The notes under the pieces are model-generated. The model saw nothing but the letters and a program-made list of their open reading frames with translations, searched no databases and was not told where the DNA came from. From positions 62,001 to 126,000 of the forward strand of contig NZ_CAKLBU010000011.1 in assembly GCF_920984735.1 (NCBI RefSeq): DNA of 64,000 nucleotides, in the 5' to 3' direction. Made by a program: the position numbers and the translations under genes. The DNA comes from Pedobacter sp. Leaf250 (GTDB lineage Bacteria; Bacteroidota; Bacteroidia; Sphingobacteriales; Sphingobacteriaceae). Shown here piece by piece: positions 37,617 through 46,041 of this stretch (its first letter is position 1; the number at the start of each line of letters is the position of its first letter).

Positions 37617-37637
37617 TTAGTGTATTTTTTACACTAT
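37617..37637. promoter_or_regulatory. Palindromic operator, site 3, upstream of candidate RNA
   Basis: TTAGTGTATTTTTTACACTAT: GTGTA (37620-37624), TTTTT, TACAC (37630-37634), the most symmetrical of the three. It ends 13 bases before a TATATTTG -7 element (37650-37657). Confidence 0.68.
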
Positions 37638-37649
37638 GAAATTTTTTAC

Positions 37650-37657
37650 TATATTTG
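37650..37657 (+). promoter_or_regulatory. -7 promoter element of candidate small RNA
   Basis: TATATTTG fits TANNTTTG exactly. The -33 region has no clear TTG because the operator occupies it. A start point near 37663 is expected. Confidence 0.45.
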
Positions 37658-37662
37658 TAGAG

Positions 37663-37820
37663 TAATAAACGGAACGATGTTTGTTTATAATAAAAAAGAT
37701 AAAAACATCCTTTAAGAAACTAAGGTTTCGGATAGGATTTAAGACAAAGCCTGGCTCATAACAGGTTTATATTTGGTTAGAAAAAAAGGAGACGCTTGGA
37801 TGAGGTCTCCTTTTTCTTTT
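37663..37820 (+). ncRNA. Candidate structured small RNA in the glycolytic regulon
   Basis: A stretch of about 155 bases between a -7 element and a terminator, with no convincing gene. It contains hairpins GATGTTT (37676-37682)/AAACATC (37703-37709), GAAAC-TAAG-GTTTC (37716-37729) enclosed by ATCC/GGAT, AAGCCTG (37747-37753)/CAGGTTT (37762-37768), and the terminator GGAGAC/GTCTCC. The first two share bases 37707-37709, so they may exclude each other. A 12-codon frame starts at 37677 and could be a leader peptide. I do not recognise a known RNA family. Existence of the transcript is inferred, not shown. Confidence 0.5.
37781..37820 (+). terminator. Terminator ending the candidate small RNA
   Basis: A7-GGAGAC, 11-base loop, GTCTCC-T5, a strong stem flanked by A and T tracts, with no coding gene immediately upstream. 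Confidence 0.82.
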
Positions 37821-37912
37821 ACAAAGAAATTTTTAAAAAAATAAAATATACCAAAGCTTCAATTAAGACAGGATATATTAAAATTAAATAGAATAATTAA
37901 TCGGAGATTTTA

Positions 37913-38239
37913 CTATGAAGCAACTTTCGAAATATTAATATTTTTAGTTGCAATTTGATTTATCCAGGTAAATAGTTTGATCTTATTTTCATCATAAAGA
38001 GAAATGGTATTCCATACTTCAAGAAAAACACTTTCTAACACCATTGATGCTTTATTTTGTTCGCAAGAACTTCTCACTATAATACCATAAACAGCAGATG
38101 CATACTTTTGATAAAGTATTTTAAATGCAGCCTCATCTTTAGCCCGCAACCGATCTAAAAATATCTTTTGATCAGAGATCCAAACTTTAAGTTTTAAATC
38201 TGTTTCTTGATCGAGAATAAGTGGAGTAGACAGCTGCAT
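37913..38239 (-). CDS. Sigma-70 region-2-only protein
   Basis: A 108-aa protein whose residues about 28-105 match region 2 of ECF sigma factors: FLDRLRAKDEAAFKILYQKYASAVYGIIVRSSCEQNKASMVLESVFLEVWNTISLYDENKIKLFTWINQIATKNI. The usual region 4 (second helix-turn-helix) is absent and the frame simply ends, so it cannot bind a -35-type element as a normal sigma would. It may be a truncated relic or a small modulator. In Pedobacter-type genomes similar short proteins are sometimes found near anti-sigma genes, but none lies here. Confidence 0.7.
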   Translation of the reverse strand: MQLSTPLILDQETDLKLKVWISDQKIFLDRLRAKDEAAFKILYQKYASAVYGIIVRSSCEQNKASMVLESVFLEVWNTISLYDENKIKLFTWINQIATKNINISKVAS

Positions 38240-38419
38240 TTTATAGGGTATGATATTTTCATAACATCATGCGGCCTATAATGTTCTGGTAATAACCACT
38301 GAATCAAACAACTAATTGGAATACAGCCCAAATGAGTAATTCTTCATAAACACCTTAATCTTTTTTGATCAGAAATAATTAATTCGTATTAAATGCAAAA
38401 ACAAATTAAAGATGATTCG

Positions 38420-38427
38420 TACCTTTG
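38420..38427 (+). promoter_or_regulatory. -7 promoter element of the DUF6660 gene
   Basis: TACCTTTG matches TANNTTTG, 7 bases before the ATG at 38435. -33 is weak. Confidence 0.45.
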
Positions 38428-38434
38428 CTACTGA

Positions 38435-38770
38435 ATGAAGTTTTTGATTTATTTAATGAGTTTCTTAATCGTCAGTCTATCCTGCATCAACTGCGAGGAT
38501 GTTATGGCAATGGTTAATAATCCAACTGAATTATCAATTTCTAACATAGAGAAGTCCAAAGGTCTTACAGATCAGGACAATTGTTCCCCTTTATGTACCT
38601 GTAATTGTTGCGGTCAGCTTTTATTGGCAAATGTGCCGATTTCAATACCAAAAACACTAAAAAGGTTAATTCCTGAAAAGGAATTAAAATATTATAGTAA
38701 CCATTTTTTATCTAAATACACTCAAAATATCTGGCAACCGCCAAAATTGAATATTCATTTCATCGGGTAA
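38435..38770 (+). CDS. DUF6660 family small exported protein
   Basis: A 111-aa protein with an N-terminal hydrophobic signal (FLIYLMSFLIVSLSCINC) and a cysteine-rich middle (DNCSPLCTCNCCGQLLL, five cysteines) that could bind metal ions. The C-terminal end is PPKLNIHFIG. The DUF6660 family is typically found upstream of a TonB receptor and CusA/CzcA-type cation efflux genes in Bacteroidota. Here the TonB receptor follows after 49 bp but no efflux genes are seen. Metal handling in the periplasm is inferred from that context and the cysteines. Confidence 0.75.
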   Translation: MKFLIYLMSFLIVSLSCINCEDVMAMVNNPTELSISNIEKSKGLTDQDNCSPLCTCNCCGQLLLANVPISIPKTLKRLIPEKELKYYSNHFLSKYTQNIWQPPKLNIHFIG

Positions 38771-38819
38771 CCGATTATTTCAGGATTATATCCATTTATT
38801 CAATTTTATAAATACATTA

Positions 38820-41009
38820 ATGCAAAAAATAATTTTATTGTTCTGCACAATTTTGTGCATTACAGGTGCGTACGCACAGAATTCACTTAAAATAATTGTT
38901 AAAAACAAAGAGACTAAATCTGTTTTGAGTGATGCAACTATTTTAGTTAAAAACACAAATATTGTAGTCAAAACTTTGACCGATGGCACAACATCGCTCA
39001 ATAATATTCCGAATGGAAACCAAACGCTTATAATTAGAAATATTGGTTTCGAAGAACAACAACTCACACTTCTATTTCCTGTCAATCAAGAAAAGCCACT
39101 CGAAATTTTAATGGAAGAAGCCGACCAGGAATTGGAGGAAGTGATTGTGTCATCTACACGAACAAGCAGAACCATCCAAAATACACCAACACGGGTAGAA
39201 ACCATTGAATTGGAAGAAATTGACGAAAAGAGCAACATGCGACCAGCAAATGTTTCTATGATTTTGCATGAAAGCACGGGAATTGCCGTACAGCAAACTT
39301 CGGCAACTAGTGCAAATGCCAGTATCAGAATACAGGGTTTGGATGGAAGATATACCCAACTGTTAAAAGATGGTTATGCCAGTTTTGGAAATTTTGCCAG
39401 TGGATTGAGCATTCTCGAAATCCCACCATTAGATTTGGCACAGGTAGAAATTATTAAAGGTCCTTCATCAACATTGTTCGGAGCTGGAGCCATTGCCGGT
39501 GTAGTTAATTTTATTTCTCGATCGCCAAGAGAAAAAGCAGATCTAAATTTCATCCTCAACCAATCTAACGTAGGCCAAACAAATATTGGCGCCTTTAGCA
39601 TGCAAAGAGGAAAGAAATTTGGTTACAGCTTGCTTGCCCTTACCAATTTTCAGAAAGCTTACGATGTGGACAAAGATGATTTTACGGAACTGCCGAAAAC
39701 CAAAGACTTCACCATTCATCCAAAACTTTTCATTTATCCAAATGATAAAGCAACCATTATAATTGGGAATGCCTTCACAAAAAGTGAAAGAACTGGCGGA
39801 GATATTTTTGTAATCAACAGCGGAGCAAATGCCAGTCATCGTTATTTTGAAGCTAATAATACCATTCGAAATACATCAACATTGGATTTCAGCTATAAAA
39901 CGGCTGATCGAGATTTATTGAAAGTAAAAACCAGTTTTAATTACTTTAAAAGAGGAATAGAAATTCCCGACTACAGCTTCAATGGAATTAATTATAATTC
40001 GTACACCGACTTGAGTTATTTAAAAACCCTTAAAAATCAAAGCTTAATTTTTGGTGCGAATGTAGTTTACGATAAATTTTCAGAAAATGATCAACAGCCC
40101 ACATTAAGGAAAGATTTCACGACAAAAACGGTAGGAGTTTATGCTCAACATACTTGGGATATTAGCGAAGCATTTAAATTAGAGAGTGGATTGCGAACAG
40201 ATTTTGTAAATTATTTTAACAACAACTATAGCCAGAATGAAGTTTTTGTTCTCCCAAGAATCTCAGCTTTGTATAAATTTGATGACCATTGGAGTTCGAG
40301 AATTGGCGGTGGTTTAGGTTACAAAACCCCAACCCTTTTTACCGAACAAACGGAAACCTTTCAATACCAAAACCTGTTACCATTGGCTAATGTAAAAGCA
40401 GAAAGAAGTTATGGCGGAACTGCAGATGTTAATTTTAGAACCAATATTGGCGAAGATTGGGCAATTAGTTTCAATCAGATGTTTTTTTACACCCGAATCA
40501 ACAATTCAACAATTCTGCTACAAGCCCTAAATGGCGATTTCTTTTTCTCAAATACAAAGGCTCCGGTAAGAAGTGTTGGTTTTGAAACCAACGCTAAACT
40601 GATTTTCCATGAAAATTTTAAACTTTTTGCCGGATATACCTTTACTGATGCAAAAGCAGATTACCTTTCAGTGATTCAAACCATCAGACTTTTGCCTAAA
40701 AATAAATTAAATCTGGCTCTGCTTTATGAAAAGGAAGGCAATTTTAAAATGGGATTGGAAGGTTATTTTACCGACAGACAGTTTTTATACAATAATCAAC
40801 AAACCAATGCATTTTGGGAATTTGGCTTTATGGCGGAGAAAGTTTTTGGTAAAATATCTATTTTTATTAATGCAGAAAACTTCACCGATACGAGGCAAAG
40901 CCGATATAAAAGTGTTGTTAATGGCTCACACCTAAATCCTACTTTCGATGATATTTGGACACATACAGAAGGGAGAACCTTCAATGGCGGAATAAAATTA
41001 AAACTTTAA
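38820..41009 (+). CDS. TonB-dependent receptor, metal-associated type
   Basis: A 729-aa outer-membrane receptor: signal peptide (LLFCTILCITGAYAQ), a carboxypeptidase-regulatory-like domain of about 85 residues (LKIIVKNKETKSVLSDATILVKNTNI, GNQTLIIRNIGFEEQ), TonB box region (ELEEVIVSSTRTSRTIQ), plug (SMILHESTGIAVQQTSATSANASIRIQGLDGRYTQLLKDG, VEIIKGPSSTLFGAGAIAGVVNFISR) and barrel ending TFNGGIKLKL. The pairing with DUF6660 suggests it brings in or senses a metal or its ligand, but the substrate is unknown. It is directly followed by the short promoter-to-terminator unit at 41033. Confidence 0.93.
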   Translation: MQKIILLFCTILCITGAYAQNSLKIIVKNKETKSVLSDATILVKNTNIVVKTLTDGTTSLNNIPNGNQTLIIRNIGFEEQQLTLLFPVNQEKPLEILMEEADQELEEVIVSSTRTSRTIQNTPTRVETIELEEIDEKSNMRPANVSMILHESTGIAVQQTSATSANASIRIQGLDGRYTQLLKDGYASFGNFASGLSILEIPPLDLAQVEIIKGPSSTLFGAGAIAGVVNFISRSPREKADLNFILNQSNVGQTNIGAFSMQRGKKFGYSLLALTNFQKAYDVDKDDFTELPKTKDFTIHPKLFIYPNDKATIIIGNAFTKSERTGGDIFVINSGANASHRYFEANNTIRNTSTLDFSYKTADRDLLKVKTSFNYFKRGIEIPDYSFNGINYNSYTDLSYLKTLKNQSLIFGANVVYDKFSENDQQPTLRKDFTTKTVGVYAQHTWDISEAFKLESGLRTDFVNYFNNNYSQNEVFVLPRISALYKFDDHWSSRIGGGLGYKTPTLFTEQTETFQYQNLLPLANVKAERSYGGTADVNFRTNIGEDWAISFNQMFFYTRINNSTILLQALNGDFFFSNTKAPVRSVGFETNAKLIFHENFKLFAGYTFTDAKADYLSVIQTIRLLPKNKLNLALLYEKEGNFKMGLEGYFTDRQFLYNNQQTNAFWEFGFMAEKVFGKISIFINAENFTDTRQSRYKSVVNGSHLNPTFDDIWTHTEGRTFNGGIKLKL

Positions 41010-41032
41010 AAATTTATTTATAAAAATAAATC

Positions 41033-41062
41033 TTGCAAGTGCAAGGTGTTATTGTATCTTTG
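41033..41062 (+). promoter_or_regulatory. Textbook Bacteroidota promoter
   Basis: TTG (41033-41035), 19 bases, TATCTTTG (41055-41062). It is the best consensus promoter in the window and points at a region without a gene. Confidence 0.75.
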
Positions 41063-41067
41063 CACCC

Positions 41068-41125
41068 TCCTTGGAAGCTTCCACTCCAAGGATTAAGAAA
41101 GCCTTTCAGCAATGAGAGGCTTTTC
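41068..41125 (+). ncRNA. Candidate very short RNA between promoter and terminator
   Basis: About 58 bases: hairpin CCTTGGA (41069-41075)/TCCAAGG (41085-41091), then a terminator AAAGCCT (41098-41104)/AGGCTTT (41117-41123) with T-run. No frame of note. It could be a tiny RNA, or a tRNA/rRNA-type promoter whose gene has been deleted. Confidence 0.4.
41098..41125 (+). terminator. Terminator of the short unit
   Basis: AAAGCCT, 12-base loop, AGGCTTTT on the plus strand; lies 89 bases past the receptor stop, so it may also end the receptor transcript. Confidence 0.7.
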
Positions 41126-41169
41126 TTATTTATACTCAAACACCCTTCGTTTGTTTCAATACGAAACTA

Positions 41170-43134
41170 TTATTTGCTTTTAAGAACGATAACAGCAAGT
41201 GGTGGTAAGGTAATGTTGATAGAATATTCCTGTCTATTATAACCCTCTTTATTTGGAACAATGTCTCCCCTGTTATTGATACCACTACCATAATAAACAA
41301 TATCGTCGGTATTGAATATTTCTTTCCATTTGGTTTTAAAAGGAACTCCAATACGATAATGTTCTCTAACTACTGGTGTTAGATTAATGGCAATAACCAA
41401 TGTATCTTTCGCCTTTGGTCCTTTGCGCATAAAAATGAAAACAGATTCGTCCGCATTATCTGCATCTAACCATTCAAAACCTTCATATGTAAAGTTGAAG
41501 TGATACAATGCTGGTTCTTTTCTATATAAGAAATTTAATGCTTTAACAGTTTCCTGCATGCCTTTATGTGGAGCATATTGAAGCAAATGCCAATCGAGTG
41601 ATTGTGTGAAATTCCATTCGTTGGTATCGCCAAATTCATTGCCCATAAACAAAAGCTTTGCGCCTGGGTGCGTAAACATATAGCCATAAAGCGCCCGAAG
41701 GTTTGCAAATTTCTGCCAATCATCACCTGGCATTTTATAAAGCATGGGCGATTTTCCATGTACTACTTCATCATGAGAAAAAGGCAGCATAAAATTCTCG
41801 GTAAAGGCATAAGTCATACTAAAACTTAACTGATGATGGTGGTGTTTTCTGCCCAAAGTATCCACTTTAAAATACTTTAAAGTGTCATTCATCCAACCCA
41901 TCATCCATTTCATGCCGAATCCTAAACCACCTGCATGAACAGGATGTGTTACTCCAGGATAAGTGCTACTTTCTTCTGCAATGGTTTGAACACCTTCAAA
42001 ATTACCATAAACTGCAACATTTAAATCTTGCAGAAACTGGATAGCACCAAAATTTTCTGGCCCGCCCTGATCGTTTGTTGCTGCATCTCCATCTTCTCTC
42101 GAAAAATTAAAATACAACATCGAAGCCACGGCATCAACCCGCAAGCCATCGGCATGGTATTGATCCAGCCAAAATATTGCATTACTAATTAAGAATGAGC
42201 GTACTTCAGGACGGTCGTAATTAAAAATATACGATTTCCAATCTGGATGAAAGCCCTTGCGCATATCTGCATGCTCGTACAAATGTGTTCCATCAAATTC
42301 GTAAAGTCCATGTCTATCTCCAGGGAAATGAGATGGTACCCAATCTAAAATAACAGCAATATTTGCTTTATGCAATTCATCAATGAGGTACATTAAACCT
42401 TGTGGTGAACCATAGCGAGAACTGGCACCAAAATATCCCGTAATCTGGTATCCCCAACTCGGAAAGAATGGAAATTCCATTACAGGCATTAGCTCTACAT
42501 GGGTAAAACCCATTTCTTTAACATAAGAAACTAACCTTGGAGCAACTTCTCTTGCAGTTAAAACCCTTTCAGGATTACCAGGATCGCGTTCCCAAGAACC
42601 TAAATGCAGTTCATAAACTGATATCGGTTGATCGAGTGCATTCAGCTTAGGTCGTTTCGCCAACCACGATTTATCTTTCCAAATGTATTCGGTATTCCAA
42701 ACAATTGATGCGGTTTGAGGAGGATGTTCCCATCGTCGGGCATAAGGATCACCCTTTAAATGTTCCGATTCATCAAATCCCTTAACAAAATATTTATACA
42801 CTTCGCCTTTGGCCATACCAGGAAGAAAGCCTTCCCAAATACCCGATTTATCCCAGCGTTTATTTAATGGATGTGCAGTATTATTCCAATCATTGAAATC
42901 GCCAACGACACTTACTTTGGAAGCATTGGGTGCCCAAACGGCAAAATAGGTCCCTTCAGTTTTCTCTACATTAATGAGGTGTGACCCCATCTTTTCGTAT
43001 AGCCTAAAATGCTTTCCAACCAAGAAAAGATCAATATCATATTCGGTAAACAAACTGTGCACCCAAACCGATTTACTGGTATCGGTTTTAAGCAAAGCTG
43101 TTTTTTTTTCTGAAACTTTTTTAGTTTTTGGCAT
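41170..43134 (-). CDS. glgB: 1,4-alpha-glucan branching enzyme
   Basis: A 654-aa GH13 protein. The N-terminal CBM48-like module is clear ([30 protein letters not shown]), followed by [41 protein letters not shown] in outline, [16 protein letters not shown] (nucleophile Asp), the general acid in [28 protein letters not shown], and the C-terminal all-beta domain. It makes alpha-1,6 branches in glycogen in the cytosol. It is followed upstream by a GH31 enzyme on the same strand; no glgA/glgC is in the window, so synthesis genes are elsewhere. Confidence 0.95.
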   Translation of the reverse strand: [654 protein letters not shown]

Positions 43135-43213
43135 GATGATTCTGGCTAGATGTTTTAGAGATACGAGAAATTAGAAATGTGATATTGATATCTCAAAAGA
43201 TTAAAATAACAAT

Positions 43214-43247
43214 TAGCCCCAAACACTAACGTAGCATTTAGGGCTTT
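43214..43247. terminator. Hairpin between GH31 and glgB genes
   Basis: AGCCCC-AAA ... TTT-AGGGCT just past the GH31 stop. T-run is better on the plus strand than on the minus strand, so termination of GH31 transcripts is only possible. Confidence 0.45.
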
Positions 43248-43253
43248 TAATTT

Positions 43254-45716
43254 TTAGATACTTAAAATCTGTATCTCGGTAAAAGTTTTAAGACATTTGA
43301 AGTGTAGAACGTTCTGATCATCAGTATGGAAATCAGTTACTTCTTTATTATCCACTATAATTTTTTTCACCTGAAACTTAACACCCATTACATTACAAGC
43401 GTAAAATTCGTAGTTCGGGGTGTATAACCCTTCTATCCTTTGATTCACTTTCAATAATTGCTGATCGGCTTTTACTGTAAATTTTTTCTCCAAATAAATA
43501 TCCTGCTCAAATGCAAAGGTATCGCCATGATCTTCGTACATATATGAATTTACTTCGTAATCACTTTGGTAAATGTTTAAAGTCACCTCTGTTATCGATT
43601 TCTCATCCACGTATTGCATCACCGGATATTCAGGAATTACCGAACCGGCTCTAACAAACATTGGCATGCTGTCGATTTTTGCCTCTACGGTATATTCGTT
43701 GCCACCTTCTAAAACCTCGTTAGTCCAGAAATTGTACCATGTTCCTTTAGGAAGATACACTTTTCTGGAGATTGCGCCTTGCTCCAGTACTGGGCAAATC
43801 AACAATTTATCGCCATAGCAAAACTCATCCTGACGGAAACTGTTGCTAATGTTTTCTTGCTCAAGCATTACCAAAGGTCTCAAAATAGGGAAACCGTAAC
43901 GGTGATGTTCCCAGAAAACCGAGTATAGGTAAGGCATCATGCGGTAGCGCAACTCGATGAATTTACGGTTGATATCTTCAAAGAATTCGCCAAAACTCCA
44001 AGGTTCGCGTTCTGCAGTATCACCGGCAGAGTGTGCCCTCATAAATGGAGAAAACGTACCCAACTGAATCCAACGGGTGAACAATTCGCCATCAGGTTCT
44101 CCGCTAAAACCACCAATATCAGTTCCACAGAAAGGAACGCCAGAAACTGATAAACGCTGGCACTGAATGTTTCCAATTTTTAAATGTTCCCAAGTGGCGA
44201 TGTTATCACCAGTCCACACACTTGCATAACGCTGCATACCCGAATAACCTGCACGGGTGATGGTGAACGGACGTTTATTGCGCATCAGTTTTTTCAAACC
44301 TTCGTAAGTTGAACGCACCATTTGCATGCCATAAACGTTGTGTGCCTTGCGGTGTGATCCACGATATCCATCATAATTATGGCGAACATCGTTAGGGAAA
44401 GTACCCGAACCAAAAACGGCAGGCTCGTTCATGTCGTTCCAGAAACCGGCAACGCCCATATCAACCAACTCCTCGTATAATTTACCCCACCATTTTCTTA
44501 CTTTTGGATTGGTAAAATCAGGAAATTGGCAGCGTCCTGGCCATACATGCCCTTCCATAAAATAATCATCACTACGGCGACAGAAATATTTATTGTCTTT
44601 ACCTTCTTTGAAAACCCAATAATCATCATCTACCTTGATTCCCGGATCGATCATTACAACCGTTTTAAAACCATCATCAGAAAGTTCTTTGATCATTCTG
44701 CGTGGATCGGGAAAATATTTTTTGTTCCAGGTGAAACAACGATAACCATCCATGTAATCAATATCCAGATAAATGGCATCGCATGGAATTTTACGGTCTC
44801 TGAATTGCTTTGCAACTTCTTTTACCTTGCTTTCTGGATAATAACTCCAACGGCATTGCTGATAACCTAAAGTCCATTTTGGTGGCATTGGGTGTGTGCC
44901 TGTTAAGCTAGCATAACGTTTAACCACATCCATAATATGCGGACCATGAATATAATAGTATTGCAATTCGCCTCCATCTGCCCAGAAACTGGTTTTGGAA
45001 ACATCTTCTCCACCAAAATCGAAATACGATTTAAAAGTGTTATCGAAAAAGATTCCGTACGCAGCCTGATTGTGAAGGCCGATGTAAAATGGTATCGTTC
45101 TGTAAAGCGGATCTTGGTTCCAACCAAAAGAATATGCATCAGTATTCCAGTTCTCGAAACGGCGGCCACGCAAATTGAAATTACCAGATTTATCACCTAA
45201 GCCGAAAAAATTCTCTTCGGGATGGCATTTTTTAGTTGCATAAATGTAATAACCGCCAAAATCGGTATTCTCTTCCCAATGCATAGAATTTGCCTCATCA
45301 ACCATCACCAGATTGGTAATATTATCAGAGAATGAAACGTGAAAATTGGCTTTTTCTATTTTACAGGTAACCGAATGGGTTGATACTGTGTAGTGATCTT
45401 CGTGCTCCTGCATTTTAAAAACAGCAACCTTTTGATCTACCTCCGGCACTGCGTAAGAAAAATCATCCAAGAAAACACCATGTGGCGCCAAGCGAACACG
45501 AATAATCTCGTCGCTTACCACACGAATTTCTACTTTAGCATCGCCATCGGAGAAATAAAAGCGGTTACCTTCCTTTTTTACTTTTTTAACTGTGCCAAGG
45601 TATTGTTTAACAATTGGCTTAACAGATATATCAACTGGATTATTTAAATGCTGTATTTCTTGTTCCTTCTCAATCAAATCACTCACCTCGTTCGTCTTGT
45701 CGGTATTCTCTTCCAT
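43254..45716 (-). CDS. Glycoside hydrolase family 31 (alpha-glucosidase-like)
   Basis: An 820-aa protein, no signal peptide, so cytosolic. An N-terminal sandwich (IRVVSDEIIRVRLAPHGVFLDDFSYAV) and the GH31 barrel with FFGLGDKSGNFNLRGRRFENWNTD, HPMPPKWTLGYQQCRWSYYPESKVK, DAIYLDIDYMDGYRCFTWN, GVAGFWNDMNEPAVFG (catalytic Asp in WNDMNEP), then TRAGYSGMQRYASVWTGDN and MRAHSAGDTAEREPW. GH31 enzymes release alpha-glucosyl units from maltose, dextrin or glycogen. Position next to glgB suggests use on glycogen or maltodextrin. Confidence 0.95.
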   Translation of the reverse strand: MEENTDKTNEVSDLIEKEQEIQHLNNPVDISVKPIVKQYLGTVKKVKKEGNRFYFSDGDAKVEIRVVSDEIIRVRLAPHGVFLDDFSYAVPEVDQKVAVFKMQEHEDHYTVSTHSVTCKIEKANFHVSFSDNITNLVMVDEANSMHWEENTDFGGYYIYATKKCHPEENFFGLGDKSGNFNLRGRRFENWNTDAYSFGWNQDPLYRTIPFYIGLHNQAAYGIFFDNTFKSYFDFGGEDVSKTSFWADGGELQYYYIHGPHIMDVVKRYASLTGTHPMPPKWTLGYQQCRWSYYPESKVKEVAKQFRDRKIPCDAIYLDIDYMDGYRCFTWNKKYFPDPRRMIKELSDDGFKTVVMIDPGIKVDDDYWVFKEGKDNKYFCRRSDDYFMEGHVWPGRCQFPDFTNPKVRKWWGKLYEELVDMGVAGFWNDMNEPAVFGSGTFPNDVRHNYDGYRGSHRKAHNVYGMQMVRSTYEGLKKLMRNKRPFTITRAGYSGMQRYASVWTGDNIATWEHLKIGNIQCQRLSVSGVPFCGTDIGGFSGEPDGELFTRWIQLGTFSPFMRAHSAGDTAEREPWSFGEFFEDINRKFIELRYRMMPYLYSVFWEHHRYGFPILRPLVMLEQENISNSFRQDEFCYGDKLLICPVLEQGAISRKVYLPKGTWYNFWTNEVLEGGNEYTVEAKIDSMPMFVRAGSVIPEYPVMQYVDEKSITEVTLNIYQSDYEVNSYMYEDHGDTFAFEQDIYLEKKFTVKADQQLLKVNQRIEGLYTPNYEFYACNVMGVKFQVKKIIVDNKEVTDFHTDDQNVLHFKCLKTFTEIQILSI

Positions 45717-46041
45717 CCTTGTTTGTTCAAAAAAAAATTAAATTATTAGGTCTTAAACTGGAATGTGCTTAAGAAAGTACTATAATACAAATATTTTATA
45801 AAAGAGGGGGATTAAATAATAAATAAAAGCCTTTGAAGGATCAGTAAGAAAGGCGAAAAGGTTTGGATATAAGTAACGGTCTGCAATTGCTAAAATTTAT
45901 TTTGAGCAAAATAAATCTACTGCTTAACTTATCATTCCCGATTAATTCCTACAAAGCTGCTCCCATATATCATTACCTATAAAAAAGCCCTCATTACTTA
46001 GTAGGTAACAAGGGCTTCATGAAAGCGAATATAGTTAACTA
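45717..46041. other. Intergenic region, no gene
   Basis: 325 bp between two minus-strand genes. It contains the terminator at 45981-46018 and presumably the GH31 promoter at its left end. A purine-rich AGAGGGGG tract at 45803-45810 is the only unusual base composition. No frame or repeat was seen. Confidence 0.4.
45981..46018 (-). terminator. Terminator of the 977-aa TonB receptor gene
   Basis: On the minus strand AAGCCCT-TGTTAC ... GTAAT-GAGGGCTT is followed by TTTTTT, 23 bases after the stop. Confidence 0.8.

Noticed and set aside
37590-37715. A 41-codon frame across operator site 3
   Set aside because: It runs through the palindrome and the -7 box, contains mostly AT-rich codons and has no family resemblance; only its last 12 codons (from 37677) could matter as a leader.
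41033-41242. A 69-aa plus-strand frame
   Set aside because: It runs over the strong promoter and terminator and into the antisense of glgB; not coding.
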